Shown: positions 47,911 through 55,386, counted from the first letter of the stretch. The stretch: DNA of 64,000 nucleotides from Dehalogenimonas etheniformans (GCF_014672715.2 NZ_CP058566.2:1488001-1552000); one strand, 5' to 3'. Numbers and translations are program-made. The notes: generated from the sequence alone by a model not told the origin.

Positions 47911-49158
47911 GTGACCAGACTGCGTTTTGATGATCCCGATATTTACAATGCCATCGCCGCCGAGGATAAACGGCAGCAGGAAACGATCAACCTCATTGCC
48001 TCGGAGAACTACGCCTCCCGCGCCATCCTCCAGGCGCAGGGCTCTTCTTTAACCAACAAGTACGCCGAAGGCTACCCCGGCAAACGCTATTACGGCGGCT
48101 GCCACAACATGGACACCATCGAGACCATCGCCATCGATCGCTGTAAAGAACTTTTTAAGGCCGAACACGCCAACGTCCAGCCCCACTCGGGCGCTCAGGC
48201 TAACATGGGCGCCTATTTCGCCCTGATCAAGCCCGGCGACACCATCATGGGCATGAGCCTGTCCCACGGAGGTCACCTGACCCACGGCGCCAAGGCCAAC
48301 TTCACCGGAAAGATGTATAACGTCGTCGCCTACGGCCTCGACCAGGAGACCGAGCGCATCGACTACGCCGCCATGGAAAAGCTGGCCGACGAATCTCAAC
48401 CGAAGATCATCGTCGCCGGAGCATCCGCCTATCCCCGCGTCATCGATTTCGAGCGCATCCGCAGGATCTGCGACAAGGTCGGCGCCAAAATGATGGTCGA
48501 TATGGCCCATATCGCCGGACTGGTTGCGGCAGGCGTTCATCCCTCTCCTGTCCCCTACGCCGATGTCGTCACTTCGACTACCCACAAAACCCTGCGCGGC
48601 CCGCGCGGCGGTTTCGTCCTTTGCAAAGCGGACCTGGCCCACGCTATCGATTCCGCGATGTTCCCCGGCATCCAGGGCGGGCCGCTGATGCATGTCCTGG
48701 CCGGCAAGGCTGTCGCCTTCCGCGAAGCCGCCACCCCTGAGTTCGGCGACTACGCCCGGCAGATTTTGGCCAACTCAAAGACGCTCGCCCGCGAGCTCCA
48801 AAAGCACGGCTTCCGCCTTGTTTCCGGCGGCACCGATAACCACCTGGTATTGCTCGACCTCACCGCCACCGGCGTCAACGGCAAGGACGCCGAGGAGGCT
48901 TTAGGCCGCTGCAACATCGTGGTCAACCGCAACACCGTGCCTTTCGTCGCTACGCAGAAGGCCACCGCCCCCAATGGCATGCGCCTGGGCACCCCGGCGG
49001 TTACCACCCGCGGCTTCGGTGAAGCGGAAATGGTCCGGATCGCCGCCTGGGTCCACGAGGTCATCAAGAATTTCGGCAATCCCGAGGTCGAGGCCCGCAT
49101 CGCTGCGGAAGTCAGAACCCTGACCGAGAAATTCCCCGTCCCTGGCATCACCGACTAG
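47911..49158 (+). CDS. glyA: Serine hydroxymethyltransferase
   Basis: The 415-residue PLP enzyme interconverts serine and glycine with tetrahydrofolate. It has [41 protein letters not shown], the PLP lysine in [14 protein letters not shown], and the C-terminal [12 protein letters not shown]. It is full length. The start is GTG at 47911, preceded by AAAGGA. prs follows 66 bp downstream, suggesting a joint one-carbon/nucleotide supply unit. Confidence 0.97.
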   Translation: MTRLRFDDPDIYNAIAAEDKRQQETINLIASENYASRAILQAQGSSLTNKYAEGYPGKRYYGGCHNMDTIETIAIDRCKELFKAEHANVQPHSGAQANMGAYFALIKPGDTIMGMSLSHGGHLTHGAKANFTGKMYNVVAYGLDQETERIDYAAMEKLADESQPKIIVAGASAYPRVIDFERIRRICDKVGAKMMVDMAHIAGLVAAGVHPSPVPYADVVTSTTHKTLRGPRGGFVLCKADLAHAIDSAMFPGIQGGPLMHVLAGKAVAFREAATPEFGDYARQILANSKTLARELQKHGFRLVSGGTDNHLVLLDLTATGVNGKDAEEALGRCNIVVNRNTVPFVATQKATAPNGMRLGTPAVTTRGFGEAEMVRIAAWVHEVIKNFGNPEVEARIAAEVRTLTEKFPVPGITD

Positions 49159-49159
49159 A

Positions 49160-49217
49160 AAATTTCGAATTTTGGACTTGTTTTCGAATTTCGGATTTCG
49201 TGCTTCGGATTTGGAGA
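49160..49217. repeat. Low-complexity GAATTT/GGATTT spacer element
   Basis: The glyA-prs gap consists of alternating units such as TTTCGAATTTTGGAC and TTTCGGATTTCG, the same class as at 32069, 61379 and 63788. Confidence 0.6.
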
Positions 49218-49224
49218 CTGAAAA

Positions 49225-50169
49225 ATGGATGAGATGAAGGTTTTCACCGGCAACGCCCACCCGGCTTTGGCAAAAGCTGTGGTCGATTATCTCGGCATTC
49301 CGATGGGCAACAGCCAGGTCTTCCAGTTCTCCAACGAGAACATTTTCGTCAAGATATTAGACAACGTTCGCAACCGCGATACCTTCGTCATCCAGCCCTT
49401 TTCGACCCCTGTAAATCAAAGTATCCTCGAGATGCTGATCATGATCGATGCCCTTAAAAGGGCTTCGGCTGGCCGTATTACGGCGGTCGTCCCCTACTAT
49501 GCCTACGGCCGCACCGATAAGAAAGACCAGCCTCGCGTCCCCATCACCGCCCGCCTCCTGGCCGACCTGATCACCACCGCCGGGGCTAACCGGCTGCTCA
49601 CCGTCGACCTCCACGCCGCCCAGATCCAGGGCTTTTTCAACATCCCGGTCGACGAACTTTCAGCCATCAGCTTGCTCACCACCTATATCAAGAAAATGAA
49701 CCTGTCGCCGCTGGTGGTCGTTGCCACCGATATCGGCATTAGCAAGCGCGCCCGAGACTTCGCCGCCCGGCTGAACGCCCCCCTGGCCATCATCGAAAAG
49801 CGCCGCCTCGGCAATGAAGACAAGACCGAGACCTTGAATATCATCGGCGACGTAAAAGGACGCATTGCCCTCACCGTTGACGATGAGATCGATACCGCCG
49901 GCTCTCTCACCAACTCGGTGCAAACGCTACTGAACAACGGAGCTACCGAGGTCTATGCCTGTTGTACCCACCCGGTGTTGTCCGGTCCCGCCATCAAGCG
50001 CATCGAAGGCTCGGCGGTTAAAGAGGTCATCGTTACCGACACCATTCCGGTGGCTGATGAGAAACGGATCGATAAGATCACCGTCCTATCGGTGGCATCT
50101 CTCCTCGGCGAGGCCATCCACCGCATCCACACCGGCCTATCCGTCGGCGCCATGTTCCAGCAGGAATAG
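49225..50169 (+). CDS. prs: Ribose-phosphate pyrophosphokinase
   Basis: The 314-residue enzyme makes PRPP from ribose 5-phosphate and ATP, feeding histidine and nucleotide synthesis. Motifs include TGNAHPALA, RDTFVIQPFSTPVN, PYYAYGRTDKKDQPR, DLHAAQIQGFF and the PRPP-binding loop LTVDDEIDTAGSLTN. GGAGACTGAAAA precedes the ATG. It ends 5 bp before the convergent DUF2277 gene. Confidence 0.96.
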   Translation: MDEMKVFTGNAHPALAKAVVDYLGIPMGNSQVFQFSNENIFVKILDNVRNRDTFVIQPFSTPVNQSILEMLIMIDALKRASAGRITAVVPYYAYGRTDKKDQPRVPITARLLADLITTAGANRLLTVDLHAAQIQGFFNIPVDELSAISLLTTYIKKMNLSPLVVVATDIGISKRARDFAARLNAPLAIIEKRRLGNEDKTETLNIIGDVKGRIALTVDDEIDTAGSLTNSVQTLLNNGATEVYACCTHPVLSGPAIKRIEGSAVKEVIVTDTIPVADEKRIDKITVLSVASLLGEAIHRIHTGLSVGAMFQQE

Positions 50170-50174
50170 TGGAA

Positions 50175-50447
50175 TTATCCGCCGCCGAACCTCTCGACCG
50201 CCCTAGCGTGTCGTTTGGCGGCTTCGGCCTCTCGGTTTTTCGGCTGCGCTTCGGTCACCAGCGAATCTAACAATTTCGAAGTCGCCTTCGAAACCTCTTT
50301 GATTGCCCGATCGAAGGCTGCGTGATTGGCAGCTGAGGGAATGGAAAAGCCGCTAACTTTTCGGACGTATTGCTGCGCCGCGGCGTTTATTTCATCTTCT
50401 GTAGCTGGCGGATCGAAGTTGAACAGCATGTGGATATTGCGGCACAT
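50175..50447 (-). CDS. DUF2277 family protein
   Basis: From the ATG at 50447 the 90-residue protein starts MCRNIHMLFNFDPPATEDEI and continues with QYVRKVSGF and SLVTEAQPKNREAEA, the typical DUF2277 pattern; its function is unknown. GGGAGG lies 7 nt before the ATG, and the start overlaps the last base of the upstream gene's TAA. An in-frame upstream codon is rejected because it runs into that gene. Confidence 0.9.
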   Translation of the reverse strand: MCRNIHMLFNFDPPATEDEINAAAQQYVRKVSGFSIPSAANHAAFDRAIKEVSKATSKLLDSLVTEAQPKNREAEAAKRHARAVERFGGG

Positions 50448-51253
50448 TATGCAGCCTCCCGAACGTGATTCTTGGCCATCGCCTGATAATACCTGACCAA
50501 CAGGAGACAATTTTGCTCTACGATGTCGATCCTTGAGTCGCCGTCAGACCCTGCGGCAAAACCGGTCAACATGCTGTCGTTGAAATATGCCTTTGGAAAT
50601 GATTTCCTCAGAACATCGACCAGGGTGCTGAAATTGCCCGCCGCTGTCGGCCCCATTCTTCCTCCGAGGAAAGAATAATCAAAGTCGAACTGGCATATTT
50701 CGATAGCCGGCGCGATCGATTTTTCACCGTAGAGCCGGATGAACTGCTCGGTGATTGTCTGAGCTTCCCGCCCTTTGGAAACGATCCGTTTCATCAGCGG
50801 GATACCGCCGCTCAACAAAGTTGCCGGCACATTCACCTTCATCATGGTCTTTTCAGACGTGCCCTCTTCGACCACGCTCGTTCTGCGGGCGGCGAGTATC
50901 ATGAAAACATCGGAGCCGGTTAGGCTCTCTGTGTTTCCGTTCCGGCTGGAAAAACTGGTCCTATCATTTTCAGAGCTTGCCGAATGAGCTACCAGCTTGG
51001 GAGAAACCGGCTGCCTAAGTTCTGATTCGGATACTACAAACGCGGTCAATCCCAATGCCGACAATGATCTGGTTGCCGCGATTGCCGCATCTTCGTTTCT
51101 GAAATGCCCGATCATTCGAGGTAGACGCCCGGCGAACTGGAACCGGATCTGATAGTCCGGTTGGGCGACGGCATTGGCAATCCTGGTGATGAGTTCCGAG
51201 GACAACTCGGCTGGGGGCATTGCCGCCACGTGGAAAACTTCGTCTCCGATCAT
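50447..51253 (-). CDS. Soluble protein of unknown function, coupled to DUF2277
   Basis: The 268-residue protein has no membrane segment and no recognised family. An N-terminal region (about 1-85) has an ACT- or ferredoxin-like alternation (DYQIRFQFAGRLPRMIGHF, then AAIAATRSLSALGLTAFVV). A Ser-rich linker (about 95-112) and a helical C-terminal half with one cysteine pair region (EICQFDF, QNCLLLVRYY) follow. Translation is coupled to the DUF2277 gene downstream. TATACT ends 6 nt before the ATG and no Shine-Dalgarno is seen, so the mRNA is probably leaderless. Confidence 0.75.
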   Translation of the reverse strand: MIGDEVFHVAAMPPAELSSELITRIANAVAQPDYQIRFQFAGRLPRMIGHFRNEDAAIAATRSLSALGLTAFVVSESELRQPVSPKLVAHSASSENDRTSFSSRNGNTESLTGSDVFMILAARRTSVVEEGTSEKTMMKVNVPATLLSGGIPLMKRIVSKGREAQTITEQFIRLYGEKSIAPAIEICQFDFDYSFLGGRMGPTAAGNFSTLVDVLRKSFPKAYFNDSMLTGFAAGSDGDSRIDIVEQNCLLLVRYYQAMAKNHVREAA

Positions 51254-51259
51254 GACTTC

Positions 51260-51265
51260 AGTATA
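51260..51265 (-). promoter_or_regulatory. -10 element giving a leaderless mRNA for the 50447-51253 gene
   Basis: Minus-strand TATACT is 6 nt from the ATG at 51253; a weak TTGTGT lies 16 bp upstream of it. Confidence 0.55.
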
Positions 51266-51367
51266 TTACACTGATCATCGGACACAATAATTGAAACGAA
51301 GTGATCGGCTTAAGCCGGCCAAATATGAAGTCCTGGTCCGATAAATGACTTTACACGTGTGTACTCG

Positions 51368-51373
51368 TATAAT
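51368..51373 (+). promoter_or_regulatory. -10 element giving a leaderless zinc-ribbon mRNA
   Basis: TATAAT ends 7 nt before the ATG at 51381. This position rules out the in-frame ATG at 51345 as start. Confidence 0.6.
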
Positions 51374-51380
51374 TCTGAAC

Positions 51381-51527
51381 ATGGAAACTGCCAAACGTCA
51401 TTTGTTTAGATGCAAAGTTTGCGGCTACATTTGGGTGCAATATCTTAAAGAAGGCGACCCCAGCCCAGGCAATTGTCCCAAATGCAGTTCACCGGATTGG
51501 AATAAAGCTAGAATTCCCCGGCCATGA
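51381..51527 (+). CDS. Small rubredoxin/zinc-ribbon-like protein (48 aa)
   Basis: The 48-residue protein has two CxxC knuckles, FRCKVCGYIW and GNCPKCSSPDW, 22 residues apart, with aromatic residues as in rubredoxin-type or zinc-ribbon folds. It could carry one iron (electron transfer) or zinc. It stands alone, and the start is set by the -10 element just upstream. Confidence 0.75.
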   Translation: METAKRHLFRCKVCGYIWVQYLKEGDPSPGNCPKCSSPDWNKARIPRP

Positions 51528-51576
51528 ACCAGAGTACATTAGACTTTCTAAATTGGTCGGAATTGCGGGGAAAAAA

Positions 51577-51611
51577 GGTGGCGGCGGGTAGATTTGAACT
51601 ACCGCCCAAGG
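51577..51611. repeat. Duplicated tRNA 3' end (att-like direct repeat)
   Basis: The 35 bp match 51962-51996, the 3' half of the tRNA(CAU) gene, with one mismatch (51605). The copy covers two bases of the CCA end, the acceptor strand and the whole T-arm in the same orientation. Such copies mark integration sites of tyrosine-recombinase elements. The repeat flanks the 102-residue membrane protein gene at 51633. Confidence 0.75.
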
Positions 51612-51632
51612 TGCTGGTTGCTGAACAGCTTT

Positions 51633-51941
51633 CTAGAATATCTTGATGTTAAGACCACCGATTAACAGGGATATTGCCGCGGCGTAAGTGACCAGTATTA
51701 ATAAGATAAAAATTGCCGCTAGAACTATCAACAGTTTTGAGCGTCTTGATATCCCAAACCCCAATAACCACGAGGCGAATCCGATAGTAGCAAGGTCGAC
51801 AGCGGCCACTGCCAGTCTATTCAACGTGAAACCATCGGACATGCCGACCCCGACTGCAAATGCCAGGACGGGTAATGACAATACAACGAATGTTATCCAA
51901 CCTAATACGGTACCTCGGGGTAACTTGGATTGTTGATTCAT
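51633..51941 (-). CDS. Small membrane protein of unknown function between tRNA-end repeats
   Basis: The 102-residue protein has three hydrophobic segments (about 13-33, 43-62 and 69-95) with short polar loops (GISRRSKLL). No family is recognised and no Shine-Dalgarno is seen. It is the only ORF between the two tRNA 3'-end copies, so it may be cargo or debris of an integrated element. Confidence 0.6.
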   Translation of the reverse strand: MNQQSKLPRGTVLGWITFVVLSLPVLAFAVGVGMSDGFTLNRLAVAAVDLATIGFASWLLGFGISRRSKLLIVLAAIFILLILVTYAAAISLLIGGLNIKIF

Positions 51942-51960
51942 AACAATGCTGAAGGGAAAG

Positions 51961-52035
51961 TGGTGGCGGCGGGTAGATTTGAACTACCGACCAAGGGCTT
52001 ATGAGTCCCCTGCTCTGCCGCTGAGCTACGCCGCC
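51961..52035 (-). tRNA. tRNA with CAU anticodon (elongator tRNA-Met, or tRNA-Ile2)
   Basis: Reading the minus strand from 52035, a 7-bp acceptor stem (GGCGGCG with CGCCGCC), D-arm GCTC/GAGC, anticodon loop CTCATAA, T-arm GGTAG/CTACC with TTCAAAT loop, discriminator A and an encoded CCA form a full cloverleaf of 75 nt. The base pair closing the anticodon loop is an A-G mismatch. The CAU anticodon fits elongator Met; tRNA-Ile with lysidine is possible. It lacks the initiator's mismatched first acceptor pair. Confidence 0.93.
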
Positions 52036-52129
52036 ATACTGAACTTAAAACGCGACAGGCAGTAATTCTATAATCCCCGCCCGAGACTGTCAATTCACAC
52101 CCATACTATATCCTAAGTTCTAGTCATTT

Positions 52130-52158
52130 TTGACTGAGTTCAAAAGGAGCAGTACAAT
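52130..52158 (+). promoter_or_regulatory. Promoter of the double-cubane reductase operon
   Basis: TTGACT (52130-52135) and TACAAT (52153-52158) have an ideal 17-bp spacer. Transcription from about 52165 gives a leader of about 290 nt. Confidence 0.7.
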
Positions 52159-52199
52159 TATGTAAGTTAATCATCTTGCTCAAGAGGGAGGTGATAAGC

Positions 52200-52232
52200 A
52201 TGTCCAGGACCCCCTTCCACCGCCGCACTTGA
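52200..52232 (+). CDS. Leader mini-ORF (10 codons)
   Basis: ATG at 52200 follows GGGAGGTGAT, which is nearly the full anti-16S complement, with 4 nt spacing. It encodes MSRTPFHRRT and ends at TGA 52230-52232. The strength of the ribosome site and its ability to be paired away suggest that ribosome occupancy here influences the downstream structures. No single amino acid is repeated enough to point to a classic attenuator. Expression is unproven. Confidence 0.4.
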   Translation: MSRTPFHRRT

Positions 52233-52335
52233 CGGAACATTAATAGCGCGGGTACCGCGCCCGGGACTGCTTATGCCTCCCATACGTCAGGTTTTTTCGG
52301 CTAGTTAGTCGAAATCTCCATTATTCAAACGTGAC

Positions 52336-52364
52336 GGTGGAGGCAACTCCGCCTTCTTTCTTTT
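52336..52364 (+). terminator. Terminator-like hairpin inside the leader
   Basis: GGTGGAG (52336-52342), a GCAA loop and CTCCGCC (52347-52353) are followed by TTCTTTCTTTT. It lies 90 bp before the reductase start, so it should act as an attenuator rather than end a gene. Confidence 0.6.
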
Positions 52365-52454
52365 GACGTCCTCGCGACGATCATCGAATTTCGGCCGCAG
52401 TCCCCTCGAAAACAGCCAACGATCAAGCACCAATAATTTCGAGAGGATTTTGAC

Positions 52455-53729
52455 ATGGTTTTAACCGAAAACGAGCAAATGTGGGCCGACCTCGGCATCG
52501 ACCTCAAGTCCCACGGCCAGTTGATGAACGCCCTGGGACCGATCTACAGGGACATCTATCTCAGCCAGCAGAACCGCCCCAAGGGCATGGGCTTTTACGA
52601 TTTCGTCGTCGGCGATATCCACGGCATCCGGGTCAAGGAACTGCGGGAGCACGCCAAGGCCGGCGGCAAGGTGGTGGCCACCTACTGCGTCTTCGTGCCG
52701 GAGGAGTTCTGCTGGGCCACGGGCGCCATCCCCATCAGCCTGTGCGCCGGCACCGCCTTCTCCATCCCCGCCGCCGAAGAAGTCCTGCCCAGGAACACCT
52801 GCGCACTCATCAAGTCATCGTTCGGCTTCAAGCTGGGTAAGCTCTGCCCTTACGTTCAGGTGTCCCACCTCATCGTCGGCGAGACCACCTGCGACGGCAA
52901 GAAGAAGATGTTCGAATTACTCGCCGAGCACCAGCCGGTCTACGTAATGGAGGTACCCAACAAGCGCGGACCCGCCGGTCGTAACCTGTGGCAGCAGGAA
53001 GTCCGCGACTTCAAGGCTAAAATCGAGGAATTGACCGGCAACCAGATCACCGCCGAAAATCTCGGCGAAGCCATCAAGAAGGTCAATGCCCGCAGACGTG
53101 AGTTCAAGCGGCTTTCGGCTTTACGAGCCGCCGACCCGGCGCCCATCTCCGGCAAGGACGCGCTACTCGCTACCCAGGTCTCGATGTACGACGATGTCGA
53201 GCGCGAGACCCAGATCATGAAGGCCTTGAACGATGAACTCGAGGAGCGGGTAAAGAAGGCCGAGGGAGTATTCCCCAAGGGCGCCAAGCGTATCCTCATC
53301 TCCGGCTCGCCCATGGCCATCCCCAACTGGAAGCTGCACCACCTCATCGAGAGTGCCGGTGCGGTGGTCGTCGGCGAGGAGTCCTGCACCGGCAGCCGCT
53401 TCTTCAACGAACTGGTACCCGAGGGCATTACCCATCTTGACGAGATGGTTACGGCGCTGGCCGATCGCTACCTCAGAACCAACTGCGCCTGCTTCACCCC
53501 CAACTGCGAGCGCCTGGATGACATCATCGGCATGGCGAAGGCGCTCAAGGCCGACGGTGTCATCCACTACAACCTGCAGTTCTGCCACACGTATGCCAAT
53601 GAAGCCATCCAGGTGGACAAGGCGCTGGAAAAAGCCGGCATCCCGCTGCTTCGCATCGAGACCGACTACTCCGACGAGGACTCCGGCCAACTAAAGACCC
53701 GCATCGATGCCTTCCTGGAGACTTTGTAA
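52455..53729 (+). CDS. Double-cubane-cluster anaerobic reductase / 2-hydroxyacyl-CoA dehydratase subunit family protein
   Basis: The 424-residue protein belongs to the HgdB/FldB-like group. Early cysteines are C78, C86, C97, C116, C131 and C146, with later ones in GEESCTGSRFF and NCACFTPNCERL. In the single-subunit members (YjiM/DCCP type) cysteines bind an unusual [Fe8S9] double-cubane cluster that reduces small substrates at very low potential, driven by an ATP-hydrolysing activator. The activator gene follows at 53815. The true substrate is unknown. The ATG has GAGAGGA upstream. Oxygen-sensitive chemistry implies strict anaerobiosis. Confidence 0.9.
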   Translation: MVLTENEQMWADLGIDLKSHGQLMNALGPIYRDIYLSQQNRPKGMGFYDFVVGDIHGIRVKELREHAKAGGKVVATYCVFVPEEFCWATGAIPISLCAGTAFSIPAAEEVLPRNTCALIKSSFGFKLGKLCPYVQVSHLIVGETTCDGKKKMFELLAEHQPVYVMEVPNKRGPAGRNLWQQEVRDFKAKIEELTGNQITAENLGEAIKKVNARRREFKRLSALRAADPAPISGKDALLATQVSMYDDVERETQIMKALNDELEERVKKAEGVFPKGAKRILISGSPMAIPNWKLHHLIESAGAVVVGEESCTGSRFFNELVPEGITHLDEMVTALADRYLRTNCACFTPNCERLDDIIGMAKALKADGVIHYNLQFCHTYANEAIQVDKALEKAGIPLLRIETDYSDEDSGQLKTRIDAFLETL

Positions 53730-53734
53730 TAATC

Positions 53735-53785
53735 CAACCTCCCTCTCCCTCAATGAGAGAGGGATAAGAGGGTGAGGGTGAAATG
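53735..53785. repeat. Dispersed CCTCTCCC...GAGAGG...GTGAGGG repeat unit
   Basis: The gap between reductase and activase holds CCTCCCTCTCCCTCAATGAG continuing into AGGGATAAGAGGGTGAGGG. Related units are at 54556-54598 and 55265-55320, so all three gaps of this operon region carry one. Confidence 0.6.
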
Positions 53786-53814
53786 CCGCCCAAAAGCAAA
53801 TTGAGGTTTTGCAG

Positions 53815-54552
53815 ATGATCACCGCCGGCCTCGACGTCGGTTCCCGCACCATCAAGCTGGTGCTCTTCGATGGCAATATCATCCATTCCGTTGTCGCCGA
53901 TAGCGGCCTGAAGCCCGTTGACCGCTGCCGCCGGTTGCTCGAAGGCCGCTCATTCGACAAATTGATGGTGACCGGCTACGGCCGAGATTTGGTGGCCCTG
54001 GAGCTATCCGGGGCCACCATTTCCGAGATCTCGGCACAAGCAGCCGCCGCCCGCTACCTCTACCCCGACGCCGCCAGTGTCATCGACATTGGCGGCCAGG
54101 ATTCCAAGGTCATCCGCCTTTCGGCGACGGGCGTCCGGAAGTTCGAAATGAACGACCGCTGTGCTGCCGGCACAGGCAAGTTTTTGGAGATCATGGCTCG
54201 CGCCCTGGAGCTTTGCATCGACGACTTCGCCAAAACAGCCCTCGATGCCGAACGCTCGGTGACCTTGAATTCCCTCTGTACCGTCTTCGCCGAGTCCGAG
54301 GTCATCTCCCTCATCAATAAGGGCGAGGATGCTCATGCCATCGCCCTCGGTCTGCACCAGGCTGTCGCTTCCCGTGTTGGCGCCATGGCTAAACGAGTCG
54401 GTATGGCGGACAGATTGGTCTTTTCCGGCGGCGGCGCTAAAAACCCCTGCCTAGTTAAGTTGCTGGAGGAAAAGTTAAGCCTTAAAATCACCGTGCCCGA
54501 AGAGCCTCAGATAACCGCTGCCCTCGGTGCCGCCATTATCGCCTCTCGTTAA
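53815..54552 (+). CDS. Acyl-CoA dehydratase/double-cubane reductase activase (BadF/HgdC ASKHA ATPase)
   Basis: The 245-residue ATPase has the ASKHA motifs AGLDVGSRTIKLVL, DIGGQDSKVIRL and VFSGGGAKNPCLV. The Fe-S cysteines lie in MNDRCAAGTGKFLE and SLCTVFAESE; each subunit of the dimer gives two ligands to one [4Fe-4S] cluster. It transfers single electrons, with ATP hydrolysis, to the partner reductase encoded upstream. ATG at 53815 with GAGG 8 nt before it is preferred to an in-frame TTG. Cognate donor ferredoxin is not in the window. Confidence 0.93.
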   Translation: MITAGLDVGSRTIKLVLFDGNIIHSVVADSGLKPVDRCRRLLEGRSFDKLMVTGYGRDLVALELSGATISEISAQAAAARYLYPDAASVIDIGGQDSKVIRLSATGVRKFEMNDRCAAGTGKFLEIMARALELCIDDFAKTALDAERSVTLNSLCTVFAESEVISLINKGEDAHAIALGLHQAVASRVGAMAKRVGMADRLVFSGGGAKNPCLVKLLEEKLSLKITVPEEPQITAALGAAIIASR

Positions 54553-54683
54553 TTTTCCTCCCCCTCGATGGGAGATGAATTAGAGGAGAGGGTGGATGGG
54601 CGGTGCAGTGTGGGGCGTAGGGGCGACGGGTGCGTCGCCCGCTGTATGTATAGAAAACTGAAAACTGCTAACTAGGAGAAAAC
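54553..54683. repeat. Dispersed repeats between activase and yedF
   Basis: The gap holds a CTCCCC...GGGAGA...GAGAGGGTGGA unit (54556-54598) and GTAGGGGCGACGGGTGCGTC with GCCCGC (54618-54641). A GAAAACTGAAAACTGCTAAC run follows (54655-54674). The yedF Shine-Dalgarno AGGAG follows. Confidence 0.55.
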
Positions 54684-55262
54684 ATGCCTGAGATCATAGA
54701 CGCCCGCAGCAAGCCCTGCCCCCAACCCGTCCTCCTGGCCGCCGAGGCCCTGAAAAAATCAGACGATGTCACCGTCATCGTCGATAATCCCGGCTCGCAG
54801 CAAAACGTCGCCAAATTCGGCAAGACCCAGGGCTGCAGCGTGACGGTTGAGGAAAAAGCTGATGGTATCTACATCCACCTGACCAAGATGGCTGTGGCTT
54901 CGAAAACCGAGGCACCCAAGGCCAGCGGTATCGTCGTTTTCATCGGCTCCGACGTCATCGGCCGCGGCGAGAACATCGAACTCGGCAGCTTGTTGATGCA
55001 GAGTTTCCTGAATACCCTCCAGTCCTTACCCAACCGCCCGGAAACCATCTTATTCATGAACAACGGCGTGAAATTGGTAGCCGAGGGCTCTCACGTCATC
55101 GGCGAACTCAAGCAGCTTGCCGATTCCGGAATCGAACTCCTGGCCTGCGGCACCTGCCTGTCGCGCCTCGGCCTGTCTAACAAGATCGCCGTCGGCCATA
55201 TCTCCAACATGTTCACCATCGCCGACACGATGATGCGGGCATCAAAGGTTATTAGTCTTTAG
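54684..55262 (+). CDS. yedF: YedF: TusA-like/DsrE-like sulfur-selenium transfer protein
   Basis: The 192-residue fusion has a TusA-like N-terminal domain (about 1-72) with the persulfide cysteine in SKPCPQPVL. Its DsrE-like C-terminal domain (about 82-192) has VVFIGSDVIGRG, MNNGVKLVAEGS and LLACGTCLSRLG. This matches the group annotated as sulfurtransferase-like selenium metabolism protein YedF. It often accompanies YjiM/YjiL-type reductase and activase genes, as here. Whether it handles selenium or sulfur in this organism is unknown. AGGAG lies 7 nt before the ATG. Confidence 0.9.
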   Translation: MPEIIDARSKPCPQPVLLAAEALKKSDDVTVIVDNPGSQQNVAKFGKTQGCSVTVEEKADGIYIHLTKMAVASKTEAPKASGIVVFIGSDVIGRGENIELGSLLMQSFLNTLQSLPNRPETILFMNNGVKLVAEGSHVIGELKQLADSGIELLACGTCLSRLGLSNKIAVGHISNMFTIADTMMRASKVISL

Positions 55263-55324
55263 TTGATGAATCTCCCCTCCCGCGGCTTCGCGGGAGAGGG
55301 CTAAGCTGAGGGCGAGGAGATATC

Positions 55325-55353
55325 TTGACCACCCGCCCCCTCCCTGTTACAAT
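55325..55353 (+). promoter_or_regulatory. Promoter of the enoyl-CoA hydratase gene
   Basis: TTGACC (55325-55330), a 17-bp spacer and TGT-extended TACAAT (55348-55353) form a strong promoter with predicted start near 55360. Confidence 0.72.
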
Positions 55354-55362
55354 GCCGCCGTC

Positions 55363-55376
55363 TGAACGTTCGTTCA
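55363..55376. promoter_or_regulatory. TGAACG-TT-CGTTCA operator-like palindrome
   Basis: The perfect 6-2-6 inverted repeat lies just after the predicted start point and 11 bp before the ATG. Its form resembles operators of TetR-type acyl-CoA-responsive repressors such as FadR/PaaR, which suits an enoyl-CoA hydratase gene. No TetR gene is in the window. Confidence 0.6.
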
Positions 55377-55386
55377 ACGGAATTAC

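Larger units (their letters stand above)
52165..52454 (+). ncRNA. Structured leader RNA with tiny ORF and two terminator-like hairpins
   Basis: A 5'-proximal GGGAGGTGATAAGC (52186-52199) can pair with GCTTATGCCTCCC (52269-52281). A competing pairing, 52228-52234 with 52285-52291, is followed by TTTTTT, and GCGCGG-gta-CCGCGC forms an internal hairpin near 52246-52260. A second hairpin with a T-rich tail lies at 52336-52364. The crossing of the first two pairings suggests a switch. No known riboswitch class was recognised, so the ligand or sensor is unknown. Confidence 0.5.

Noticed and set aside
47599-47914. Open frames of 75-84 codons before glyA
   Set aside because: They run through dispersed repeats and a G8 tract and contain low-complexity translated repeats; no ribosome site.
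52244-52262. GGGTACCGCG resembles the T-box core GGNACCGCG
   Set aside because: The sequence is a self-complementary hairpin (GCGCGG-gta-CCGCGC). Stem I, a specifier loop and the usual distance are missing, and the downstream gene is not a tRNA synthetase or amino-acid gene.
52200-52320. The mini-ORF TGA (52230) followed by a GC hairpin looked like a selenocysteine codon with SECIS near a selenium-linked gene
   Set aside because: Reading through gives a short peptide without Cys or a known CxxU/UxxC motif, and no Sec machinery is in the window. A regulatory leader explains the structure better.
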